Positions 32,860-41,307 of a stretch of DNA of 64,000 bases are shown here, in pieces. The stretch is from the NCBI RefSeq assembly GCF_000374305.1, contig NZ_KB894097.1, positions 350,753 through 414,752 of the forward strand, read 5' to 3'. The translations under genes and the position numbers were made by a program. The notes beneath the pieces are model-generated. The model made no database searches, was not told the DNA's origin, and saw nothing but the letters and a program-made list of their open reading frames with translations. Source of the DNA: Actinomadura flavalba DSM 45200. Lineage in GTDB: Bacteria; Actinomycetota; Actinomycetes; Streptosporangiales; Streptosporangiaceae. Position 1 is the first letter of the stretch. Each line of letters starts with the position of its first letter.

Positions 32860-33222
32860 GTGCGCAACGGCTACTACGCGACGTGGCGCGGCACGGAGTA
32901 CGAGGCGAGCCCGGACGGCCCGCGCGTCCGCCTCTACCGGTCGGCGCCCGCCGAGGGGTTCGGGGCGGCCGGTCCGGACCGGCACGTGCGCGTCGTCGGC
33001 GTCTCCGAGGTCGACCGGCTGGTGTACGTGCACACGCTGTGCACGTGGCGGGGCGAGCCGTTCGCGGTGCTGGGCGAGCACGACGGCTGGCTGCGGCTGG
33101 AGTACACCGGCGGCAAGGCGCCGGTGGCCGAGCGGCTGGGCCTGGAGCGTTTCGACCGGGGCGTCTACCAGGCGTGGGCGTCGCGCGACGATGTCACCGA
33201 CGTCCACGAGCGAACCGTCTGA
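32860..33222 (+). CDS. Small protein of the TY-Chap cluster, possible immunity partner
   Basis: A 120-residue acidic/basic mixed protein: NGYYATWRGTEYEASPDG, VRLYRSAPAEGFG, RHVRVVGVSEVDRLVYVHT, CTWRGEPFAVLGEHDGWLRLEYTGG, RFDRGVYQAWASRDDVTDV. It is predicted as a beta-rich single domain with no signal. GTG at 32860 follows the stop of the large gene by one base, so it is translated with it, with GAGAGGAC upstream. Small proteins of this type often sit beside polymorphic toxin genes as immunity factors, which is only an inference here. It closes the compact three-gene unit. Confidence 0.7.
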   Translation: MRNGYYATWRGTEYEASPDGPRVRLYRSAPAEGFGAAGPDRHVRVVGVSEVDRLVYVHTLCTWRGEPFAVLGEHDGWLRLEYTGGKAPVAERLGLERFDRGVYQAWASRDDVTDVHERTV

Positions 33223-33285
33223 TCGGAATTCACCGGGCATGGGGCGGAGGCCGCGCCGGCGACCTGGGTCCGGGAGAATGGCGCC

Positions 33286-34038
33286 ATGGCGGTCATCGAC
33301 ATCAACGCCGACCTCGGTGAGGGGTTCGGCCGGTGGGAGCTGGGCGACGACGCGGCGCTGCTCGACGTCGTCACGAGCGCGAACGTGGCGTGCGGTTTCC
33401 ACGCGGGCGACCCGCTGATCATCCGGCGGGTGTGCGCGGGGGCGGTGGCGCGGGGCGTGACGATCGGCGCGCAGGTCTCCTACCGCGACCTGGCCGGGTT
33501 CGGACGCCGCGAGATGGACGTGGCGCCGGAGGAGCTGACGGCCGAGGTCCTGTACCAGATCGCCGCGCTGGACGGCGTCGCCCGCGCCGAGGGGGGCAGG
33601 GTCGCGTACGTGAAGCCGCACGGGGCGCTGTACAACCGCATCGCGCGCGATCCGGCGCAGGCGGCGGCGGTGGCCGACGCCGTCCGCGCCTACGACGCGT
33701 CGCTGCCGCTGCTGACACTGCCCGGATCGGCGGTGTACGGCGTCGCGGACGGGCTGACGGTCGTCGCGGAGGCGTTCGCCGACCGCGCCTACCGGCCGGA
33801 CGGGACGCTGGTCCCGCGCCGCGAGCCGGGCGCCGTCGTCCACGACCCGGGCGCGGTCGTGCGCCGCGCCCTGGACATGGCGGCCCGGCACCGCGTGACG
33901 GCCGCGGACGGCACGGACGTCACCGTCGAACCGCGCTCGCTGTGCGTCCACGGCGACACCCCGGGCGCGGTCGACCTAGCGCGCGCCGTCCGTACGGCCC
34001 TCACCGACGCGGGCGTGACGCTGGAGCCGTTCGCGTGA
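33286..34038 (+). CDS. pxpA: 5-oxoprolinase subunit A (LamB/YcsF family)
   Basis: A 250-residue subunit of the ATP-dependent 5-oxoprolinase PxpABC, which opens 5-oxoproline to glutamate. Family motifs are clear: IDINADLGEGFGRW, SANVACGFHAGDPLIIRR, GVTIGAQVSYRDLAGFGRREM, YVKPHGALYNRIARD, EAFADRAYRPDGTLVPR and SLCVHGDTPGAV. ATG 33286 follows GGGAG. pxpB begins inside its stop codon. All three subunit genes are present, in the order A, B, C. Confidence 0.95.
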   Translation: MAVIDINADLGEGFGRWELGDDAALLDVVTSANVACGFHAGDPLIIRRVCAGAVARGVTIGAQVSYRDLAGFGRREMDVAPEELTAEVLYQIAALDGVARAEGGRVAYVKPHGALYNRIARDPAQAAAVADAVRAYDASLPLLTLPGSAVYGVADGLTVVAEAFADRAYRPDGTLVPRREPGAVVHDPGAVVRRALDMAARHRVTAADGTDVTVEPRSLCVHGDTPGAVDLARAVRTALTDAGVTLEPFA

Positions 34039-34631
34039 GGGTGCGGCGGGCCGGAGACCGGGCGGTGCTGGTCGAGACGGAGGCGCCGGGGCGGTTCGAC
34101 GCGGCGGTGCGGGCGGCGGGGCTGGACGGCGTCGTGGACGTGGTGCCCGGGGAGCGGACCGTCCTGGTGACGACGTCGGGCGACGCGGCGGCGCTGGCGG
34201 ACGCGCTGGCGCGGCTGGAACCCGTGGCGCGCGGGGACGAGGGCACGGGCGTCGTGGAGATCCCCGTCGTGTACGACGGCGACGACCTGGCGGACGTGGC
34301 CGACCTGGCGGGCCTGAGCGTCGAGGAGGTGATCGCCCGGCACGCGGGCGCCGAGTACACCGTCGCGTATCTGGGGTTCTCCCCCGGCTTCGGGTATCTG
34401 ACCGGGTTGCCGGAGGAGCTGCACGTCCCCCGCCGGGACACGCCCCGCACGTCGGTGCCCGCCGGATCGGTCGCGGTGGCGGGGCCGTACACGGCCGTGT
34501 ATCCGTCGCCGTCGCCGGGCGGGTGGCGGCTGCTGGGACGTTCCGCGCTCACGCTCTGGGACGTGACGCGGGAGCCGCCGTCGCTGCTGCGGCCCGGGAT
34601 GCGGGTCCGGTTCGTCCGGGAGGCGCCGTGA
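34035..34631 (+). CDS. pxpB: 5-oxoprolinase subunit B (KipI-like)
   Basis: A 198-residue protein of the KipI/PxpB family. The carboxy half shows the characteristic string TVAYLGFSPGFGYLTGLPEELHVPRRDTPRTSVPAGSVAVAGPYTAVYPSPSPGGW, and the N-terminus MRVRRAGDRAVLVE is typical. It is the ATP-interacting partner of PxpC. GTG start overlaps the pxpA stop by four bases and its own stop overlaps the pxpC GTG (GTGA), so the three are translated together. Confidence 0.93.
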   Translation: MRVRRAGDRAVLVETEAPGRFDAAVRAAGLDGVVDVVPGERTVLVTTSGDAAALADALARLEPVARGDEGTGVVEIPVVYDGDDLADVADLAGLSVEEVIARHAGAEYTVAYLGFSPGFGYLTGLPEELHVPRRDTPRTSVPAGSVAVAGPYTAVYPSPSPGGWRLLGRSALTLWDVTREPPSLLRPGMRVRFVREAP

Positions 34632-35545
34632 TCGAGGTGCTGCGGCCGGGACCGCTCACCACCGTCCAGGACCTCGGCCGTCCCGGCTACGCGCACCTGG
34701 GCGTGCCGGGGTCGGGCGCGGCGGACGCGGGAGCGCTGCGGCTGGCCCACCGGCTCGTCGGCAACCCCGAGGACGCGGCGGCGCTGGAGCTGACGTTCGG
34801 CGGACTGGCCGTGCGGGCGCTGCGGGGCGTGTGGGCCGTGGTGACGGGCGCGCCGTCGCCGGTGCTGCGGGACGGACGGCCGCAGGGGATGAACGCGCCG
34901 TTCTTCGTCCCGGCGGGCGCGACGGTCGAGGTCGGGACTCCGGAGGCGGGGTTGCGCGGCTATCTGGCCGTACGCGGCGGTCTCGTGCCCGGCGCGGTGC
35001 TGGGCAGCCGGTCCACCGACCTGCTGTCGGGCCTCGGCCCGGCGCGGGTCGCGGCGGGCGACCGGCTGCCGGTGGGGCCGTCGGCGGGGCTGGCGCCGCT
35101 CCGCGTGGACGTCGCGCCGGTGGCGCCGCCCGCCGCCGCGCCGGTGCTGCCGATCGTCCCGGGTCCGCGCGACGACTGGTTCACCGGCGCCGCGCTGAAC
35201 CGGCTCGTCACCGAGCCCTACACGGTGTCGGCGGACGCGAACCGCGTCGGCGTCCGGCTGGAGGGGCCGCCGCTGGCCCGCTCCCGCGACGGCGAGCTGC
35301 CGAGCGAGGGCATGGTCACGGGGGCGCTCCAGGTGCCCCCGGACGGCCGCCCCATCCTGTTCCTCACCGACCACCCCACGACGGGCGGCTATCCGATGAT
35401 CGCCGTCGTGGCCGCGTCCGCCTTGGACGCGGCGGCGCAGCTCCGCCCCGGCCAGCACGTTCGCTTCGTCAACCGTCCAGGAGCGGGCGGAGCCGGTCGA
35501 TCTCGTCGGCCAGCGCCTCCTTCGGGAGGTCATCGAAGGGGGTGA
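34628..35545 (+). CDS. pxpC: 5-oxoprolinase subunit C (KipA-like)
   Basis: A 305-residue protein of the biotin-dependent carboxylase-like KipA/PxpC family. Motifs: VLRPGPLTTVQDLGRPGYAHLGVPGSGAAD, AALELTFGG, GYLAVRGG, STDLLSGLG, PGPRDDWF, LPSEGMVTGALQVPPDGRPI and DHPTTGGYPMIAVV. The normal end of the fold is near VRFVNRP at about 35470; beyond that, some 24 Gly/Arg/Pro-rich residues run antisense through the 3' end of the convergent AlkZ-like gene. That tail is probably an accidental extension. Confidence 0.93.
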   Translation: MIEVLRPGPLTTVQDLGRPGYAHLGVPGSGAADAGALRLAHRLVGNPEDAAALELTFGGLAVRALRGVWAVVTGAPSPVLRDGRPQGMNAPFFVPAGATVEVGTPEAGLRGYLAVRGGLVPGAVLGSRSTDLLSGLGPARVAAGDRLPVGPSAGLAPLRVDVAPVAPPAAAPVLPIVPGPRDDWFTGAALNRLVTEPYTVSADANRVGVRLEGPPLARSRDGELPSEGMVTGALQVPPDGRPILFLTDHPTTGGYPMIAVVAASALDAAAQLRPGQHVRFVNRPGAGGAGRSRRPAPPSGGHRRG

Positions 35546-36560
35546 CGGTCACCTCGCCGTCCGTCGTCTCCCAGACGCCCGCCGCGCGGCCCCGGTGCAG
35601 GACGACCGGGGAGATCCAGCCCGCCGGGCGGCTCACGGCCGTGCGGTGCTCGGCCGGGACCAGGTACGTCGCGGACGTCCCGGCGCCCAGGACGTACTGG
35701 TCGAACGGGCCGAGCAGCCGGATCTCGGGGGCTTCCGGAGCGGCGGAGATCGCGTCGGCGTGCTCGGACAGGACGGTCATCGCGGTGCCGTCCACCTCGA
35801 TCTCGGTCGTCTCGTCCGCTAGGGCCGCGAACCAGCGCTTCACGTCGCGCTTGCGGTTCATGCCGCGCATGAGCCACCGGTCGAACGTCTCCGGCGTGGC
35901 CGGGCCGTGCGCGCCGAGGAACGACCGGAGCACCGTGCGCGCCGCGTCCTCCTCGTCCGCGACCGGCCGCCGGCCGGGCAGCGACGACGGCGCCGCGAAC
36001 GTCACGCGCTGCCCCTGCGGCGGCCCGTAGACGAGCACGCCCTTCCACGCCAGCGGCTTGAGCAGCGTGCCCCAGCCCGAGCCCAGCACCTCGGCGAGGT
36101 GCCGCGACCCCGTCCGCTCGACGATCGCCGCCGTCAGCTCCTCGCGGGTGAGCGCCGCCCCGCCCGCCAGCGCCTCGCCCGCAGCCTCCGCCATGGCCTC
36201 GATGTCGGCCGGAGACGCGCCGAACGCCTTGGTGAAGCTCGGTTTCTCCCAGTTGCGCACCTGCGCGCACAACGTCGCGTACGCCCCGGCCTCCTCGACC
36301 GGCAGCAGATGCAGCGTGCCGCGCATCGCCCACGTCTTCACCAGCGCGCCGTCGGCCAGCGCGCGTTCCACCTCGCCCGCCGACGGCCGCCCGCGCCGCA
36401 CCGCGACGGCCAGCGCCGCCGACGACGCCACCTGCGCCTGCACCCCGCACAGGCGCCGCGCGACGTCACCGGCCGAATCCGCCTCCGGCCCGGCCAGGAA
36501 CTGCCGCCCCATCCGCCACGCGAGCACCTGCCCCCACGTCACCGCGCTCATGCCCCGCAT
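35469..36560 (-). CDS. AlkZ-like winged-helix protein
   Basis: A 363-residue protein of the winged-helix superfamily that includes the AlkZ/YcaQ DNA glycosylases. The catalytic-type Q-x-Q motif is present (CGVQAQVASSAALAVAVR), along with WAMRGTLHLLPVEEA, a tandem winged-helix core, and a C-terminal barrel (RLLGPFDQYVLGAG, TAVSRPAGWISPVVLHRGRAAGVWE). AlkZ excises bulky alkyl lesions, often linked to natural-product self-resistance; whether this member acts on such lesions is unknown. The first ATG is at 36560; the one three codons later may be used. The last 77 bases overlap pxpC on the opposite strand. Confidence 0.85.
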   Translation of the reverse strand: MRGMSAVTWGQVLAWRMGRQFLAGPEADSAGDVARRLCGVQAQVASSAALAVAVRRGRPSAGEVERALADGALVKTWAMRGTLHLLPVEEAGAYATLCAQVRNWEKPSFTKAFGASPADIEAMAEAAGEALAGGAALTREELTAAIVERTGSRHLAEVLGSGWGTLLKPLAWKGVLVYGPPQGQRVTFAAPSSLPGRRPVADEEDAARTVLRSFLGAHGPATPETFDRWLMRGMNRKRDVKRWFAALADETTEIEVDGTAMTVLSEHADAISAAPEAPEIRLLGPFDQYVLGAGTSATYLVPAEHRTAVSRPAGWISPVVLHRGRAAGVWETTDGEVTVTPFDDLPKEALADEIDRLRPLLDG

Positions 36561-36572
36561 GACATCACACGC

Positions 36573-39047
36573 CTACGACAGGAACAGCCGCTGGGTCAGC
36601 TCCGCGAACGCGTCCCGGACGTCGTCGGCGGTCAGGACGGTGAGGTCCTCGGCGGTGGCGTCCGCCAGCTCGGCCGCGCGCAGCGCCCGGCACGCGGACG
36701 CCTTCTCGTACAGCGACCGCGCGAACCGGCCGTTGCCCAGCTCGTCGATCCGGCCCTGCCCGACGACCCGCTGGAACACCAGCGCGAGGTCGTCCAGCGC
36801 CCGTTCCTCCCACACGTCGCCGCCCTGCTCGGCCATGAGCTGCGCGATCCGCAGCAGCTCGTCCGGCCCGTAGGACGGGAACTCGACGCGGACGCCGAAC
36901 CGCGAGGCCAGCCCCGGGTTGGACGCCAGGAAACGGTCCATGTCGGCGTCGTAGCCCGCGAGCACGACGACGAGCCGGTCCCGGTCGTCCTCGGCGCGCT
37001 TGAGCAGCGTCTGCACGGCCTCGGCGCCGAACGCGTCGCCGCCCGCGTAGCCGGGGTTGGCCAGCGCGTACGCCTCGTCCACGAACAGCACGCCGCCGAG
37101 CGCCGAGTCGATCACCTTGTTGGTCTTGATCGCGGTCGAGCCGAGGTGGTCACCGACCAGGTCGGCGCGCTGCGCCTCGACCACCGACGGCCGCGCCAGC
37201 AGGCCGAGCGCCGCGAACACCTGCCCGAGCGCCCGCGCGACCGTCGTCTTGCCGGTGCCGGGCGGGCCGGTGAAGACGAAGTGCCGCGTCGGCGGACGCG
37301 TCACCAGGCCCTGTTCCTGGCGGAGCCGGTCGACGCGGAGCTGCGCGGCGATCTGCCGGACCTGCCGCTTCACCGGCGCGAGCCCGATCATCGCGTCCAG
37401 CGAGCCGAGCGCCTCGTCCAGCGTGGGCGTCTCGGCGTAGTCGCGGAAGCGTTCGGTGACCTCGGCGTAGGCGGCCTCGACGTCGGCGGCGCGCAGCGTC
37501 ACCAGGTCGTCGGCGGACGGCGGGACGCCCGTCACCGCGTTCACCACCCGCAGGTCGCGGGCGCGGGCGGCGGCCTCGGCCAGCGACCGGACGAACCGCC
37601 CGTTGCCGAGTTCATCCACGATGCCGCGCCGCCGCACCTCCTCGAACCGGTCGCGCAGCCGCTCGCGCGCGTCGTCGGCGAACCGGTCGCCGCGCAGCTC
37701 GACGTGGTAGTCCGCGATCCGCAGCAGCTCCGGCGGCCGGTACGACGGGAAGTGCACGCGGGTGCCGAACCGCGACGCCAGCCCGGGGTTGGAGTCGAGG
37801 AACTCGGCCATCTGCGCCTCGTACCCGGCCAGGATGATGACGAGGTGGTCGCGGTCGTCCTCGGCGCGCTTGAGCAGAGTCTGCACGGCCTCGTTGCCGA
37901 ACCGGTCGGGCTGGCCCTCGGCCGCGTTGACCAGGCCGTACGCCTCGTCGATGAACAGCACGCCGCCGAGCGCGGAGTCGACGAGCTCGTTGGTCTTGAT
38001 CGCGGTGGCGCCGAGGTGGTCACCGACGAGATCGGCGCGGCCCGCCTCCACCACCGACGGCGTCGGCAGCAGCCCGAACGCGTAGAAGATCTTGGCCAGG
38101 ACGCGGGCGACCGTCGTCTTGCCCGTCCCGGACGGGCCGACGAACACGAAGTGCCGCATCGGCTTCTCCGTCGGCACCCCGGCGGCGGCGCGCAGGTGCG
38201 CGGCCTCGATCGACGCGGCGACCGAGGACACCTGCCGCTTGACCGGCTCCAGCCCGACCATGTCCGCCAGTTCGGTCAGCGCCTCGTCCACCGAGATCGG
38301 CGGCGGCACCGGCTCGCCCCGCTCGGGCGGCGCGGGCGCGGCGGCGGCGCGCTGCTCGTAGGCCGCCTGCACGGCCGCCGGCACCCCCGTGGCGGCGGGG
38401 TCGCCGTCGCGGGGTCTCGGCACGGTCATGGCGTCCCCTCCCGGAGCGGCCGGTGCCTGCTCCTGCTCCTGCACCCATCCCGTCTCGTACGCCTCCGCGG
38501 CCACCGTACGGCGTGCGCGGTTCCAGCGGTACCCGAGGACGGCGGCAGCCAGCACCCACGCGGGCAGCACCCCGGCCGCCGGGGCGAGCGCGGCGGTGGC
38601 CGCCGCGGCGATCCCGGCCAGCAGCAGCGCGACCAGCGCCGTCCGCCACGGCGCGTACCCGCTCAGCCGCAGCGCGGCGAACGCGACGGGCAGGGCGAGC
38701 GACGCCAGCAGCAGCGCCTCGTAGCCGCCGTCCGGATACCGGGACGCCAGCGGGAACGACGCGGCGAGCCAGGCCGCGACGACGAGCACGACGGCCATGC
38801 CGGCCGGGGACCGCAGCGTCAGATGGACGACGACGAGCAGGATCGCGGCCGACGCGGCGGCGGCCGGAACGGGGAGGTTCGCCAGGACGGCCCCCGCGAC
38901 GATGCCCGCGAGCAGCACGACGCCGCCCAGGAAGCGCAGGCCCGCCGGGATCTGGAAGTACCGGGAGCGCAGGCGCTCGAACAGATCCCGTGCCGTCGTG
39001 GCTATCGCCGTCGCCGGGCGGGAGCGGAAACCGCCGAACTGAGCCAT
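36573..39047 (-). CDS. Membrane-anchored protein with two CbbX/SpoVK-type AAA domains
   Basis: An 824-residue protein. Residues 35-175 hold about six hydrophobic helices. A soluble linker (180-250) leads to two AAA+ modules of the CbbX/CfxQ type. Module 1 has Walker A GPSGTGKT (304-311) and Walker B GGVLFIDEAYG; module 2 has GPPGTGKT (594-601) and GGVLFVDEAYAL. Arginine-finger regions NPGLASRFGTRVHFPSY and NPGLASRFGVRVEFPSY are preserved in both. CbbX-type ATPases remodel target proteins; EccA of type VII secretion is related, but no ESX gene is here. The transmembrane domain plus tandem AAA arrangement is uncommon. Confidence 0.9.
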   Translation of the reverse strand: MAQFGGFRSRPATAIATTARDLFERLRSRYFQIPAGLRFLGGVVLLAGIVAGAVLANLPVPAAAASAAILLVVVHLTLRSPAGMAVVLVVAAWLAASFPLASRYPDGGYEALLLASLALPVAFAALRLSGYAPWRTALVALLLAGIAAAATAALAPAAGVLPAWVLAAAVLGYRWNRARRTVAAEAYETGWVQEQEQAPAAPGGDAMTVPRPRDGDPAATGVPAAVQAAYEQRAAAAPAPPERGEPVPPPISVDEALTELADMVGLEPVKRQVSSVAASIEAAHLRAAAGVPTEKPMRHFVFVGPSGTGKTTVARVLAKIFYAFGLLPTPSVVEAGRADLVGDHLGATAIKTNELVDSALGGVLFIDEAYGLVNAAEGQPDRFGNEAVQTLLKRAEDDRDHLVIILAGYEAQMAEFLDSNPGLASRFGTRVHFPSYRPPELLRIADYHVELRGDRFADDARERLRDRFEEVRRRGIVDELGNGRFVRSLAEAAARARDLRVVNAVTGVPPSADDLVTLRAADVEAAYAEVTERFRDYAETPTLDEALGSLDAMIGLAPVKRQVRQIAAQLRVDRLRQEQGLVTRPPTRHFVFTGPPGTGKTTVARALGQVFAALGLLARPSVVEAQRADLVGDHLGSTAIKTNKVIDSALGGVLFVDEAYALANPGYAGGDAFGAEAVQTLLKRAEDDRDRLVVVLAGYDADMDRFLASNPGLASRFGVRVEFPSYGPDELLRIAQLMAEQGGDVWEERALDDLALVFQRVVGQGRIDELGNGRFARSLYEKASACRALRAAELADATAEDLTVLTADDVRDAFAELTQRLFLS

Positions 39048-39184
39048 CTCACCGAGTAAATCGCAGGACCGACCGGAACGGGACTACCCGGGCAAGGTCG
39101 ATTGACACGCGTGTTGTCCGGCCCGGCCGCGCCGCGCCGCGTAGGGTCGGGCCTGACCCGCCGTTTCCTTCCCCGGAGCCCGCC

Positions 39185-39931
39185 GTGACCGACGCCCTGC
39201 CCGGCCTGCCCGACGCCGCCCCGGTTCCCGCTCCGGCGGGCTACGCGATCGAGGACGAGTTGCGGGCCGCGCTCGGCCCGGTCCGCATCGCCGGGGTGGA
39301 CGAGGTCGGCCGGGGCGCGTGGGCCGGACCGGTGATGGTCTGCGCGGCGGTGACCGATCTGTCCGCGCCGCCGGAGCTGCCGGGGCGCGGGGGCAAGACC
39401 GTCCGGCTCACCGATTCCAAGCTGCTGACGGCCGCGCACCGGGAGGCGTTCGCGGACGTCCTGCCCGGCTGGCTGGCCGGGCACGCGATCGGGTCGGCGT
39501 CCCCCGCCGAGATCGACGAACTCGGGATGACGGCCGCGCTGCGCCGCGCCGCCGTCCGCGCGCTGGAGGCGCTGCCCGAGCCGCCCGACGTCGTCCTGCT
39601 GGACGGCGGGCACGACTTCCTCGGCCGTCCGTGGCGGGTGCGCTGCGCGGTCAAGGCCGACCAGCGGTCGGTCACCGTCGCGGCCGCGTCCGTCCTGGCC
39701 AAGGTGCGCCGCGACGCGCTGATGGCGGGGCTCGGCGCCGAGTTCCCCGGCTACGCGTTCGCTGAGAGCGCCGGATACCCCTCGCCCGACCACCAGAAGG
39801 CGCTGGCCGAACACGGGCCGACGCCACATCACCGGATGTCCTGGTCCTATCTGGACGATCTGCCCAAGTGGCGGCACCTGCGCACCCACCGCGACCCGCT
39901 CGCCGGGGAAGGCCAGCTCAGCCTGCTCTGA
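39185..39931 (+). CDS. rnhB: Ribonuclease HII
   Basis: A 248-residue RNase H type 2 that cleaves RNA in RNA-DNA hybrids and removes single ribonucleotides from DNA. Active-site carboxylates are visible in GVDEVGRGAWAGPV, in the LDGGHDF segment and in KADQRSVTVAAASVLAKVRRD; the DSK loop (RLTDSKLLTAAHRE) and SAGYPSPDHQKAL are family typical. GTG 39185 is taken as the start since the upstream region lacks alternatives in frame. It is divergent from the AAA gene, and TTGACA lies at 39101-39106. Confidence 0.93.
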   Translation: MTDALPGLPDAAPVPAPAGYAIEDELRAALGPVRIAGVDEVGRGAWAGPVMVCAAVTDLSAPPELPGRGGKTVRLTDSKLLTAAHREAFADVLPGWLAGHAIGSASPAEIDELGMTAALRRAAVRALEALPEPPDVVLLDGGHDFLGRPWRVRCAVKADQRSVTVAAASVLAKVRRDALMAGLGAEFPGYAFAESAGYPSPDHQKALAEHGPTPHHRMSWSYLDDLPKWRHLRTHRDPLAGEGQLSLL

Positions 39932-39968
39932 TGCGTCACCGCCGGGCCTCGCGGGTAGGGCCGCGTGC

Positions 39969-40610
39969 ATGGACGACGTCGTGGAAGAACTGCTCAGGGA
40001 CGCGGGCAGCGAGACCTACGCCCGGCAGGCGGGCTTCGCCGTCAAGGACCAGCCCGCCGCGCTGTTCAAGCTGCTCGTGCTGGCCAACCTGCTGAGCGCC
40101 CGCATCAACGCCGACATCGCCGTCGCGGCGGCCCGCGAACTGTACGCGGCCGGGGGCGGCACCGCGCGCGGCATGCGCGACCTCACCTGGCAGCAGCGCG
40201 TGGACGCCCTCGGCCGGGGCCACTACCGCCGCTACGACGAGTCGACGGCGACCCGCCTCGGTGAGTGCGCCGACCTCGCCCTGGACACCTACCGGGGCGA
40301 CCTGCGGCGGCTCGCCGACGCGGCCGGTGCGGACGCCCGCCGCGTCCGTGAACTCCTCCAGGAGTTCCCCGGCATCGGCCCGACCGGCGCCGACATCTTC
40401 TGCCGCGAGGCGCAGGCGGCCTGGCCGTGGCTGCGCCCCTACCTGGACGACCTCACACTGAAGGGCGCCGACCGGCTCGGCCTGCCCACCGACCAGAAGC
40501 GCCTGGCCCGCCAGGTGCCCGACGACGACCTCGCCCGCTTCGCCGCCGGTCTCGTCCGCGCCGCGCACGACAAGAAGCTCGCGGACCGGCTCGTCAAGGC
40601 CGCGCGCTAG
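39969..40610 (+). CDS. HhH endonuclease III-like protein
   Basis: A 213-residue helical protein with a helix-hairpin-helix DNA-binding motif (LLQEFPGIGPTGADIFCREAQAAWPWLRPYLD), as in endonuclease III relatives. It lacks the C-terminal iron-sulfur cysteines of Nth, and a catalytic lysine in the motif is not evident, so activity is uncertain; DNA or nucleotide damage handling is the family theme. ATG 39969 lies seven bases after TAGGGC, so a leaderless message is possible. Its stop TAG overlaps the convergent nitroreductase stop within one CTAG. Confidence 0.75.
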   Translation: MDDVVEELLRDAGSETYARQAGFAVKDQPAALFKLLVLANLLSARINADIAVAAARELYAAGGGTARGMRDLTWQQRVDALGRGHYRRYDESTATRLGECADLALDTYRGDLRRLADAAGADARRVRELLQEFPGIGPTGADIFCREAQAAWPWLRPYLDDLTLKGADRLGLPTDQKRLARQVPDDDLARFAAGLVRAAHDKKLADRLVKAAR

Positions 40611-41269
40611 AGCCGGACGATCACGTCGTCGTGCGGTTTGCGGGTGATGTCGGGAACGGTGGCGCCCTCGGCGGGATAGCCGACCGGGATCACGACGTAG
40701 GCGCGTTCCTCGCGGGGCCGTTCGCAGACCTCGTTGAGGAACCGCATCGGGCTCGGCGTGTGCGTCAGCGTCGCCAGCCCCGCCTGGTGCAGCGCGGCCA
40801 GCAGGAGGCCGACGGCGATGCCCACCGACTCCTTCACGTAGTACGGGCGCGGGGTGCTCGGACCCCGGTGGACCTCGAACACCACGATCACGGCCGGGGC
40901 GTCCTCCAGGAACGGCTTGCTCGCGTCGGTGCCGAGCGGCGCCAACGCGTCCAGCCACTCGGCCGAGGCGCGATGCGCGTAGAACTCGCGTTCGGCGGCC
41001 TCGGCCGCCGCGCGGAGCCGCCGCTTGCGCTCGGGATCGGTGAGCACGACGAACCGCCACGGCTGGAGGTTCGCGCCGCTCGGCGCCGTCGCCGCCGCGC
41101 GGACGGCGTGCTCCAGCACGTCGGCGGGGACCGGGCGCGCGGCGAAGTCGCGCACGGTGCGGCGCAGCGCCATCACGTCCGCGAACGCCTCCGCCCGCGC
41201 CACCGCCTGCGCCGCCGGGACGTCGAACCGGGGGGCCGGGACCACCGGGTACCGCTCGGCAGGGCTCAT
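40607..41269 (-). CDS. Nitroreductase-family flavoprotein, iodotyrosine-deiodinase-like
   Basis: A 220-residue FMN enzyme of the nitroreductase fold. FMN contacts are seen in MALRRTVRDFAARPVP and TAPSGANLQPWRFVVL. The second half follows iodotyrosine deiodinase rather than classical nitroreductases: a lid-like AEWLDALAPLGTDASKPFLEDAP, then YYVKESVGIAVGLLLAALHQAGLATLTHTPSP, and the end VIPVGYPAEGATVPDITRKPHDDVIV, close to the animal enzyme's GYP..ATVPD..RKP ending. The natural substrate in bacteria is unknown; reductive dehalogenation of a tyrosine-like compound is plausible. ATG 41267-41269 follows GAGGGC. Confidence 0.88.
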   Translation of the reverse strand: MSPAERYPVVPAPRFDVPAAQAVARAEAFADVMALRRTVRDFAARPVPADVLEHAVRAAATAPSGANLQPWRFVVLTDPERKRRLRAAAEAAEREFYAHRASAEWLDALAPLGTDASKPFLEDAPAVIVVFEVHRGPSTPRPYYVKESVGIAVGLLLAALHQAGLATLTHTPSPMRFLNEVCERPREERAYVVIPVGYPAEGATVPDITRKPHDDVIVRL

Positions 41270-41307
41270 GCCCTCGTTCCTATCCCGGCGGCGCCCGGCC
41301 CGCAAGA

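Noticed and set aside
39104..39113. ACACGCGTGT palindrome between the AAA gene and rnhB
   Set aside because: A ten-base GC-rich palindrome is common here and nothing else supports an operator.
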